64,000 nt of DNA from positions 868,001 to 932,000 of the forward strand of contig NZ_JAKZLC010000001.1 of the NCBI RefSeq assembly GCF_022808815.1, read 5' to 3'. Positions 57,520-64,000 of this stretch are shown here, piece after piece. A program made the translations under genes and the position numbers. Under the pieces are notes generated by a model that made no database searches, was not told the DNA's origin, and worked only from the letters and a program-made list of their open reading frames with translations. Position 1 is the stretch's first letter; every line of letters starts with the position of its first letter. Source of the stretch: Geothrix paludis (GTDB lineage: Bacteria > Acidobacteriota > Holophagae > Holophagales > Holophagaceae).

Positions 57520-58941
57520 CTACCGGAACACTTCGGTCAGCTTGATGCCGCCGCCGCCCTCGGTGCCGCCGGCCAGGAGCACGTCGCCCGACAGCAGGCG
57601 CGTCGCCGTGTGGCGGTAGCGGGTGGTCAGGTCGGAAGTCAGCAGGGTGCTCTTGGCCAAGGTCGGATCGAACACTTCGAGCGTGGCCGACGCGAGGGAG
57701 CCCTCGCCCTGGGTCCGCCCGTGGGCCAGGAGGATCCGCCCATCCGTGAGGAGGGTGGCCGTGTGGTGGCTCCGGGGCCGGAGCATGGTCCCCGCGGCGG
57801 TGAAGGTCCCTGTAGATGGATCGTAGATCTCCAGGGAGGGGGACACGTCCGTGTCCGGCAGGTCCGGCGTGGTGCCTCCGGCGATCAGGACGCGGCCATC
57901 CGGCAGCGGGGTCGCCGTGTGCCCGTACCTCGCCTGGGCCATCCTCCCGGTCGGCGTGAACGTGCCAGTGGCAGGGTCGTAGAGCTCGGCGGAGGCCCAG
58001 GTCAGCTCCGGACATCCGTACCAGCAGGTGCTGTTCCGCCCGCCGGCGATGAGGATCTTCCCATCCGGGAGACGGGTCGCCGTGTGGCCGGTCCGGGGCG
58101 AAGCCATGGATCCCGACGGCGTGAACATACCCGTGGCGGGGTTGAAGATCTCCGCGGTGGGCGTGGCGTAGACATCCGAGCCCGTGGCGGGCAGTCCGCC
58201 TGCCAGCAGGACGCGCCCATCCGCCAGCTCCGCCGCCGCGTGGAGCATCCGGGTGGCCGTCAGGGCGCCCACCGCGCGCGGGCCGGTTCCGATCTCGAAG
58301 ACCTGGGCGGTGGACAGGACGTTCACGCCATAAACACCCCCCGTCAGCAGCACGCCGCCCCCGGGGAGGACCGAGGCCTGGTGGGCCCAGCGCCTGGTCC
58401 CGAGGTCGCCGGCCGGAACGAAGGTCCCTGAGGCGGGCAGGTACCGCTCGAGCTGGCTGGACTCCATCCCGCCGGCCAGCAGCACGCTGCCGTCCGGCAG
58501 CAGGGTGGCGCTGTGGTCCGAGCGGGTGAACTGGGCCGGGGCGGCCGGTGCGAGGCTGGCCAGGTAGGCGGAGACCTTCACGGGCGCTTCGGCGACGGCC
58601 CCGGGGACCTGGCCGCTCGTGGCCCGGAGGTGGTAGGTCCCGGCGGTGAACGGCGCCTGGTAGCGGCCGCTGGCGTCCATCGTGCCGCCCTGGAGCTCCA
58701 CCACCGAGAAGGCCGCCGGGACCGCATGGCCCTGGGCGTCCTCCGCCCACACCTGCAGGGCGCCGCCCACCTTGATGTCGCCGGAGGCGGGAAGGAGCTT
58801 CAGCGCGGCGGGAGCCGGGGTCCCGACGGCGCCGGAGCCCCCGCCGCCGCAGGCCCAGATGGAACCCAGTCCAACCCCCACGCCGAGGAACACCTGCGCC
58901 GAACGGAATGCGTCAGCCATTATTTTCATCATTGTTTTCAT
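57520..58941 (-). CDS. Kelch-repeat lipoprotein
   Basis: 473 residues. The signal peptide ends IWACGGGG, with a likely lipid cysteine at C31. An Ig-like (Big-type) domain (~45-125; ALQVWAEDAQGHAVPAAFSV...GTYHLRATSG) is followed by a beta-propeller. The propeller has about six Kelch blades, each with a HxATxLPDGxVLLAGG strand and a YDPATGTFTPxGxM strand. These repeats share long identical DNA stretches, which suggests recent duplication or conversion. It is probably an outer-surface binding protein; no catalytic residues are seen. Divergent from mutY. Confidence 0.88.
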   Translation of the reverse strand: MKTMMKIMADAFRSAQVFLGVGVGLGSIWACGGGGSGAVGTPAPAALKLLPASGDIKVGGALQVWAEDAQGHAVPAAFSVVELQGGTMDASGRYQAPFTAGTYHLRATSGQVPGAVAEAPVKVSAYLASLAPAAPAQFTRSDHSATLLPDGSVLLAGGMESSQLERYLPASGTFVPAGDLGTRRWAHQASVLPGGGVLLTGGVYGVNVLSTAQVFEIGTGPRAVGALTATRMLHAAAELADGRVLLAGGLPATGSDVYATPTAEIFNPATGMFTPSGSMASPRTGHTATRLPDGKILIAGGRNSTCWYGCPELTWASAELYDPATGTFTPTGRMAQARYGHTATPLPDGRVLIAGGTTPDLPDTDVSPSLEIYDPSTGTFTAAGTMLRPRSHHTATLLTDGRILLAHGRTQGEGSLASATLEVFDPTLAKSTLLTSDLTTRYRHTATRLLSGDVLLAGGTEGGGGIKLTEVFR

Positions 58942-59075
58942 CGCTCATCCATGAAAAAAGAATGAGTCTAAAACGGATTCAACGTTCCGAATACCCCCAA
59001 ATTCGCCCCCAGGAACCCGTCGTCTCGCCCGGGGACCGCCCGAGTGGCCGGGCCCCGGAATGGTAGGGTCTGGGT

Positions 59076-60188
59076 ATGCCCTGGCCCCCCGCCTCCACCC
59101 TCCTCGCCCCCCTGGCTCCCTGGTTTGAAGCCTCCCGGCGGGACCTGCCCTGGCGAGCCGGCGACCTTGAGGCCCCCCACCCGGATCCCTATGCAGTGCT
59201 GGTGTCCGAGCTGATGCTCCAGCAGACCCAGGTGGCCACGGTGATCCCCTACTTCAAACGCTGGATGGATCGCTTTCCCACGCCGCAGGACCTCGCGGAA
59301 GCTGACGAGGACACCGTCCACAAGGCCTGGGAGGGCCTCGGCTACTACCGCCGCGCACGGTTCCTGAAGGCCGCGGCCAACTGCATCGCCTCGGAGGGAT
59401 GGCCCGGCGATCTGGAAGGTCTCGCGGGCCTTCCGGGATTGGGCCCGTACACGGCCGCCGCCGTGGGGTCCATCGCCTTCCAGTGGCCCGCCCCGGCCCT
59501 GGATGGCAATGCCTTCCGGGTGCTGGCCCGGCTGCTGCTGATCGAGGGCGATCCCAAGGCCCGGGCCGGGGATCTGCGCGCCTGGCTCGCCCCCGCCCTC
59601 GCGGCCCATGGCCCCTCGCGCCTGACCCAGGCCCTCATGGAGCTGGGGGCCACGGTCTGCGCGCCCGCCCCCGCCTGCGGGTCCTGCCCCCTGGTGGAGG
59701 GTTGTGGCGCCCGCCTTGCCGGCCGAACGGCGGAGATCCCGCCCGTGGCGAAGCGGCCGACGCCGAAAGCCTCGGCCCTCTGGCTGGTGGCCATGGAAGC
59801 CGAGGGTCACATGCTGCTCCATGCTCCCGCCGCCCGCGGCCTGCTGGCCGGCCTGTGGCGCTGGCCAGCGCTCGATGCAGAGACGATCCCAGCGGCCGGC
59901 GTTGCCTCGGCGGCCTCGGTGGCATCGCCTGCAGCGCCACTCGTCGCATGGCCCGGCTGGACCCAGATCTACACCCATCGCCGCGAGGCCGTGAGCCCAC
60001 TGTACCTGCGCCTTGAGGCACGCTTCGAGGCGGCGGAGGGCCTGTGCTGGGTCCCCGCAGGCGACCTCTCCCGCCTTCCCCTCGGGAAGCGCGACCAGCG
60101 CCTGCGGGATCTGCTGGCCACCCCCGGCCAGGCGCTCCTGGAGGCGCCGGATTCCGCCCTGCTGATCCAGACTCTGTCCATGGCCTAG
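59076..60188 (+). CDS. mutY: A/G-specific adenine glycosylase
   Basis: MutY, 370 residues, removing adenine opposite 8-oxoguanine. Catalytic E45 (SELMLQQTQV) and D143 (ALDGNAFRV) are present, with the helix-hairpin-helix LPGLGPYTAAAV. Cluster cysteines C195, C201, C204 and C210 show spacing 5-2-5; the usual first spacing is 6. The C-terminal NUDIX-like domain (~230-360) is degenerate, as is normal in MutY. It lies 11 bases before the aldo/keto reductase gene. Confidence 0.94.
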   Translation: MPWPPASTLLAPLAPWFEASRRDLPWRAGDLEAPHPDPYAVLVSELMLQQTQVATVIPYFKRWMDRFPTPQDLAEADEDTVHKAWEGLGYYRRARFLKAAANCIASEGWPGDLEGLAGLPGLGPYTAAAVGSIAFQWPAPALDGNAFRVLARLLLIEGDPKARAGDLRAWLAPALAAHGPSRLTQALMELGATVCAPAPACGSCPLVEGCGARLAGRTAEIPPVAKRPTPKASALWLVAMEAEGHMLLHAPAARGLLAGLWRWPALDAETIPAAGVASAASVASPAAPLVAWPGWTQIYTHRREAVSPLYLRLEARFEAAEGLCWVPAGDLSRLPLGKRDQRLRDLLATPGQALLEAPDSALLIQTLSMA

Positions 60189-60199
60189 GAGGAAACCCC

Positions 60200-61084
60200 A
60201 TGCCGATCCTGCGCCCCTACGGCTCCACCGGCATGGTTGTGAGCCTCCTGGGCTTCGGAGCCGGCCACATCGGCGATCCGGCTTTCAGTGAAAAGGACTG
60301 CGGCGCCTTCCTCCATGGCCTGCTGGACGCGGGCGTCACCCTGGTGGACACCGCCCGGGGCTACGGGCTTTCGGAAGAACGCATCGGGCGGCACCTGGCC
60401 AGGCGGCGCGGCGAATTCATCCTCTCCACCAAGGTGGGGTACGGCGTCGAAGAGATGGAAGACTGGACCCATGCCTGTGTAGTCGCAGGCGTGGACCGGG
60501 CCCTGAAGGTCCTGCGAACGGACCACCTCGACATCGTGCACCTGCACTCCTGCCCCCGGGAGACCCTCGCCCAGGGCGGTGTCATCGAGGCCCTCGAGCA
60601 GGCCAAGGCCGCCGGGAAGATCCGGGCCATGGCCTATTCGGGCGAGAACGAGGCCCTGGCCTTCGCCCTGGCCTCCGGCCGCTTCGATGGGGTGCAGTGC
60701 TCGCTCAACCTCTGCGACCAGAGGGTCCTGGGCGACACCCTTCCCGCCACCCGGGCGCAGGGCCTTGGTCTCATCGCGAAGCGCCCATTGGCCAATGCCC
60801 CGTGGCGCTGGACCGAACGTCCGGCGGGGGAATACTGCGAAGTCTACTGGGCGCGCCTGAAGGCCATGGGCCTTGATCCCGGGGACCTGGACTGGCCGGA
60901 GCTGGCCCTTCGCTTTGCCGCCTTCCACGAAGGCGTGTCCAGCTGCATCGTCGGCACCACCAAGCTGGAACACCTGAAGGTCAACCTCCGTTTTCTCGAG
61001 AAGGGGCCCCTTCCGGCAGATCGGGTGGACGCCATCCGGGCCGTCTTCGCCGCCTGCGACGGCGGATGGGACGGCCAGATCTGA
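60200..61084 (+). CDS. aldo/keto reductase
   Basis: A 294-residue NAD(P)H-dependent reductase with the AKR barrel. VSLLGFGAGHIGD opens the fold. VDTARGYGLSEERIG holds the catalytic Asp and Tyr, then FILSTKVG with the Lys and VHLHSC with the His-containing strand. AMAYSGENEALAFAL and VQCSLNLCDQR follow. AGGAGG precedes the ATG. It is coupled with mutY by position; the substrate is not predictable. Confidence 0.9.
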   Translation: MPILRPYGSTGMVVSLLGFGAGHIGDPAFSEKDCGAFLHGLLDAGVTLVDTARGYGLSEERIGRHLARRRGEFILSTKVGYGVEEMEDWTHACVVAGVDRALKVLRTDHLDIVHLHSCPRETLAQGGVIEALEQAKAAGKIRAMAYSGENEALAFALASGRFDGVQCSLNLCDQRVLGDTLPATRAQGLGLIAKRPLANAPWRWTERPAGEYCEVYWARLKAMGLDPGDLDWPELALRFAAFHEGVSSCIVGTTKLEHLKVNLRFLEKGPLPADRVDAIRAVFAACDGGWDGQI

Positions 61085-61105
61085 AGTCCGGGCCTCCGAT
61101 CCAGG

Positions 61106-62095
61106 TCAGGAGGCCGGAACCCGGTGCAGGCCCTTCGGCGTGATCCGCAGGTCCAGGGGGGGCAGACCCATGTCGCGCAGGGCTGCCTCAGCGGTTTCCC
61201 GCATGCCATCCTTCACCACCAGCAGGCAGCAACCGCCCCCGCCGGCGCCGCAGGGCTTCATGCCCGCGTACCAGCCCTCGAGACGGCCGCGGTCGCGCAC
61301 GGCGTGCATGGCGTCCGTCTCCACGGCCGGGGAGAGCCGCACCCGGGCCTGTCCCTCGCGCTCCAGCAGGGCGGCCACCGCAGAAGGATCCGAGGGCAGC
61401 GCCGCGGCCATGTCATGGGCGATGTCGCGGATGTCGGACAGGGCCTGGCGGGTCTGGCGGTCGCCCTCGATGAAGCGCTTGTAGGCTTCCCAGTTCGTGA
61501 GGCCCGAGTGGTGGGGTCTGCCGGTGTAGAACACCACCAGGTCCGCCAGCAGGCCGGGATGGGGCTCCAGGCGCTCCCAGCGCGGTTCCGGACCATCCCA
61601 GTGCAGGGCCAGGGCCCCGCCCAGGGCGGCCGGATAGTAGTCCTGCCAGCCCGCCGGGGTCTGAAGCTCCCGACTTTCCAGGTCCCTTAGAACCGGCACT
61701 TTGTGAGCCAGACTTTCACCGGCTTCCTCGCCGATGGCAGAGCCCAGCAGACCCACGCCAAGACAGGAGGACACCCCCAGGCCCGAACCCTGTGGCACGG
61801 GACTATGGATGGACAGAGTCGTCGGCGGCGCGCCCGAGGCGTCCAGCACCCGCCACACCCAGGACAGGCCATTCGGCGGTTCCGTCGGCCAAGCGCCGAA
61901 GGCGAGATCGATCCCCAGATCCTCGCTGGTGATCCGGTGGCCGGCTCCGCCCCGCCTCACCTCCAGCTCGACCCACAGGTCCACGGCGGCGTTCACGGTA
62001 AGGCAGCCGCCCATCATGGCGTAGATGGGCCAGAGGTCCAGGGTGCCGCCCGCGAAATCAATGCGGACGGGGACCCGCCAGCTTTCGACGCTCAT
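61106..62095 (-). CDS. GHMP family sugar kinase, heptose kinase-like
   Basis: 329 residues. GHMP motif 1 is VPVRIDFAGGTLDLWP, motif 2 (ATP loop) PVPQGSGLGVSSCLGVG, motif 3 KPCGAGGGGCCLLV. This layout resembles D-glycero-D-manno-heptose 7-phosphate kinase (HddA) and related L-fucose/galacturonate kinases. No heptose genes lie near, so the sugar is uncertain. It starts 5 bases after the cpoB stop, so it may be the last gene of the Tol-Pal operon. Confidence 0.85.
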   Translation of the reverse strand: MSVESWRVPVRIDFAGGTLDLWPIYAMMGGCLTVNAAVDLWVELEVRRGGAGHRITSEDLGIDLAFGAWPTEPPNGLSWVWRVLDASGAPPTTLSIHSPVPQGSGLGVSSCLGVGLLGSAIGEEAGESLAHKVPVLRDLESRELQTPAGWQDYYPAALGGALALHWDGPEPRWERLEPHPGLLADLVVFYTGRPHHSGLTNWEAYKRFIEGDRQTRQALSDIRDIAHDMAAALPSDPSAVAALLEREGQARVRLSPAVETDAMHAVRDRGRLEGWYAGMKPCGAGGGGCCLLVVKDGMRETAEAALRDMGLPPLDLRITPKGLHRVPAS

Positions 62096-62099
62096 GCGC

Positions 62100-62816
62100 T
62101 CAAAGCCCCAGGTCGCTCAGTTCCTGCTGGGCCGTGCGGGCTTCGGCGCTGCCGGAGAACCCGTCCACCAGCTCGCGGAAGGCCTTCACGGCCGCCGGCT
62201 TCAGGCCCTGCTTCAGCAGGCACTGGGCCCGCTTGAGCTTGGCAGGCAGGAACTGGGAGGAGGCCGCATGATCCTTGATGATCCGCTCGAACGCCTGCTG
62301 GGCCTTGTCGTAGGCCCTCAGGTTGTAGTGGGAGAGGCCGAGGAAGAACAGGGCATCGGGGCGCTTCGCGCTCTGGGGGTAGTTCTTCAGGAAGAGATTG
62401 AAGCCTTCGGCGGCCAGGGGATAGTTGCCGCGGTTGTAGTCCAGCACCGCCGCGTTGAAGGCCCGCTCCTCATCGGACACCTGGGCAGGCTGGGTCTCGG
62501 CGGCCGCGGGTCGCACCGCCGTCCCGCGGGGCATGCTGTTCAGGCGGTTGTTCAGCACCCGCGTGGTGTCCTGCACCTGGCGCAGGCTCTCCTGCAGATC
62601 GGCCTGGAAGCGGCGGTCCTGGCCGCGGGCCTCCTGGGCGGCCTTCTGCTCCGCTTCGGCGCGCTTGTTGCCGTCCTCGACCTGCTGGCGCAGCTTGAAG
62701 ACCTCGAGCTTGAGGTCGCCGACTTCCTGCTCCACGCGGCGGAGCTGGTCTTCGGAACTGCAGCCAACGGCGAGGATCACGGCCAGGACGGGGAACAGCA
62801 TCGCGCGGGCGCTCAT
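62100..62816 (-). CDS. cpoB: Tol-Pal system lipoprotein CpoB/YbgF-like
   Basis: 238 residues. The lipobox VILAVGC marks lipid C19; E. coli CpoB is soluble, so lipidation here is a difference. A coiled coil (~22-95) drives trimerisation. The C-terminal TPR domain (~115-235) contains FNAAVLDYNRGNYPLAAEGFNLFLKNYPQSAKRPDALFFLG, the family hallmark. In E. coli CpoB coordinates PBP1B with Tol-Pal; PBP1A is elsewhere in this window. It follows pal across a hairpin. Confidence 0.9.
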   Translation of the reverse strand: MSARAMLFPVLAVILAVGCSSEDQLRRVEQEVGDLKLEVFKLRQQVEDGNKRAEAEQKAAQEARGQDRRFQADLQESLRQVQDTTRVLNNRLNSMPRGTAVRPAAAETQPAQVSDEERAFNAAVLDYNRGNYPLAAEGFNLFLKNYPQSAKRPDALFFLGLSHYNLRAYDKAQQAFERIIKDHAASSQFLPAKLKRAQCLLKQGLKPAAVKAFRELVDGFSGSAEARTAQQELSDLGL

Positions 62817-62846
62817 GGGGACTCCGGGACTTTCATCATCCTAAAC

Positions 62847-62872
62847 GAAAAGCGGGGGCCGAGGCCCCCGCT
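62847..62872 (-). terminator. hairpin terminator between pal and cpoB
   Basis: On the minus strand, a 10-bp GC stem AGCGGGGGCC/GGCCCCCGCT with a minimal loop (62851-62872) is followed by TTTTCGTTT. It would partly end the tolB-pal transcript and lower cpoB expression. Confidence 0.8.
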
Positions 62873-62890
62873 TCGCGTCCTTCGGAACGA

Positions 62891-63613
62891 CTACTTGAGC
62901 TTGAACTCGCCGCGGCGGTTCTGGCTCCAGCAGGCTTCCTTGGCCTCGGTGCAGAGGGGCTTCTCCTTGCCATAGCTGATGGTGGTAAAGCGGGCCTCGT
63001 CCACGCCCAGGGTCTTCAGGTAGGCCAGGGCGGCGGCGGCGCGGCGATTGCCGAGGGCCAGGTTGTACTCGTTGGTGCCGCGCTCGTCGCAGTGGCCTTC
63101 GATCTCGACCTTGGCGGCGGGGTAGGCCTTCATGAAGTCGGCGATGCCCTGGAGCAGCGCGCGATCGTTCTCCTTGATGTCCGACTTGTCGAAGTCGAAG
63201 TGGATGGTCTTGAGGGCGGCCTCGGCGGCGCGCTTGAAGGCGGCGGCCTTCTCGGCCTCGGCGGCCTTGCGGGCAGCTTCCTCAGCAGCGGCCTTCTCGG
63301 CGGCGGCCTTGCGGGCGGCTTCGTCGGCAGCGGCCTTCTCGGCGGCGGCCTTGTCAGCGGCATCCTTGTCGGCCTTGGCCTTGTCCCAACCCTCGTACCA
63401 GCCCGTCACCTTGTGCTGGTTTTCCTTGGCGTCCTTCGCGTTCACGTAGGGGTTGGTGTCGCGGGCCTTGCCATCCTTGAACGCCTGGTACCCCTCGTTG
63501 AACGCCGCCTGGGTCTCGGCCTTGATCTCCTCCGCGGTCTTGGGGGGCTTGCAGGCGAGGCTGCCGAGCGTGAGCACGATGGCAGCGGGGACGAGGTAGG
63601 TTCCGTATCTCAT
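62891..63613 (-). CDS. pal: Pal, peptidoglycan-associated lipoprotein with unusual N-terminal half
   Basis: 240 residues. The signal peptide ends GSLAC, lipid cysteine C21. Residues 41-79 carry GYQAFKDG...NPY...GWYEGWDKA, very like ribosome modulation factor / CrpP proteins. Residues ~78-134 are a repeated Lys/Ala/Glu helix (KAAAEKAAADEAARKAAAEK) like TolA stems. The OmpA domain (~135-240) has IHFDFDKSDI and IEGHCDERGTNEYNLALGNRRA, which bind meso-diaminopimelate of peptidoglycan. It keeps the outer membrane attached. Codon use shows strong bias. Confidence 0.94.
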   Translation of the reverse strand: MRYGTYLVPAAIVLTLGSLACKPPKTAEEIKAETQAAFNEGYQAFKDGKARDTNPYVNAKDAKENQHKVTGWYEGWDKAKADKDAADKAAAEKAAADEAARKAAAEKAAAEEAARKAAEAEKAAAFKRAAEAALKTIHFDFDKSDIKENDRALLQGIADFMKAYPAAKVEIEGHCDERGTNEYNLALGNRRAAAALAYLKTLGVDEARFTTISYGKEKPLCTEAKEACWSQNRRGEFKLK

Positions 63614-63679
63614 GGGGTTGTTCCTCCTGGATGAGCCTGAGTATAGATGGACAGTACTCAGGTAAATGCGATTTATTTT

Positions 63680-64000
63680 TTAACGCGCCCTAGTCCACTT
63701 GGGACTCTGGCAACCCGCAAGTTCCGTCATCCGCACCACCTGGCGGCCGGACAGATCCGTGGTGAAGATTTGCATGGAGCCGAAGCGATTGCTGGTGAAC
63801 ACAAGCCGGCGCTCATCGGGGGACCAGGCCGGCGATTCGGATGTGCTCACGCCAGTGGTGATCTGATAGGCCTTTCCTTCTCCCAATTTATAGATAAAAA
63901 GATCGAACTTGCCCTCGAATCGCGAGACATACGCGATCATGGCGCCGTTGGGGCTCCAGGCCGGGCTGGCGTTGTACAGTCCTTCACCAGTCAGGCGGCG
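63680..64000 (-). CDS. tolB: TolB, C-terminal part (continues past the right edge)
   Basis: The last 106 residues of TolB; the frame is open to the window end, starting RRLTGEGLYNASPAWSPNG. Two PD40/beta-propeller units are visible: NASPAWSPNGAMIAYVSR and ESPAWSPDERRLVFTSNR, each with the SPxWSPDGxxIAFxS pattern. TolB is the periplasmic partner of Pal. It lies 66 bases upstream of pal. Confidence 0.93.
   Translation of the reverse strand, partial: RRLTGEGLYNASPAWSPNGAMIAYVSRFEGKFDLFIYKLGEGKAYQITTGVSTSESPAWSPDERRLVFTSNRFGSMQIFTTDLSGRQVVRMTELAGCQSPKWTRAR

Overview
The window is a compact, GC-rich, purely chromosomal stretch with about 65 protein genes and one tRNA. I see no insertion sequences, prophage genes, CRISPR arrays or rRNA. 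A Tol-Pal system, lipoproteins, UppP, PBP1A and a heptose-kinase-like GHMP protein indicate a Gram-negative cell envelope. A ferredoxin-dependent 2-oxoacid oxidoreductase suggests anaerobic or facultative metabolism. Overall gene style (high GC, many ATGA/TGATG overlaps, HerA-like ATPase, DUF4388 protein, fused 2-oxoacid:ferredoxin oxidoreductase) would fit Acidobacteriota of the Holophagae type (Geothrix/Holophaga relatives), but that placement is inference only.

Layout. 1-13.6 kb is a branched-chain amino acid island. On the minus strand lie leuA, a 43-codon ORF, leuB, two tandem short leader peptides each followed by a hairpin terminator, and then ilvD-ilvB-ilvN-ilvC. On the plus strand, divergent from leuA, lie a LysR regulator, leuC and leuD, coupled by ATGA overlaps. 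Together these encode nearly the whole valine/leucine/isoleucine pathway. A nitronate monooxygenase-like gene lies beyond ilvC.

13.7-25.1 kb holds yicC, an L-threonine aldolase with a solute-binding-like partner, a winged-helix regulator plus membrane protein pair, uppP, a NatAB-like ABC exporter, a TPR protein, the YvcK-family protein, a DUF4388 protein, a TonB-C-like secreted protein and truA. 25.4-41.2 kb holds HU, thiD with an unknown partner, a CDF metal exporter, a HerA-like ATPase, a Dus enzyme, a quinone reductase, rho, an alpha/beta hydrolase-sixA-thioesterase set, a DEAD-box helicase and PBP1A.

41.2-50.7 kb holds nadK, the two-gene fused 2-oxoacid:ferredoxin oxidoreductase, a small cysteine protein, two exported proteins (one a 5'-nucleotidase family enzyme), truB-rbfA and a methyltransferase. 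50.7-57.5 kb contains pgk, tpiA, DAHP synthase, secG and tRNA-Leu(GAG). It looks like a pgk-tpiA-secG-tRNA glycolysis/secretion cluster with regulatory and hypothetical genes inserted. 57.5-64 kb holds a Kelch lipoprotein, mutY, an aldo/keto reductase, a GHMP kinase and the tolB-pal-cpoB end of the Tol-Pal locus. tolB runs off the right edge.

The most interesting non-textbook signals are: the tandem ilv leader peptides with near-identical attenuator stems; the 43-codon ORF overlapping leuA; an RMF/CrpP-like motif inside the periplasmic Pal protein; an upstream ORF whose stop overlaps the DAHP synthase ribosome binding site; a set of long intergenic inverted repeats built from short repeated words; and a four-cysteine tail on the CDF exporter.
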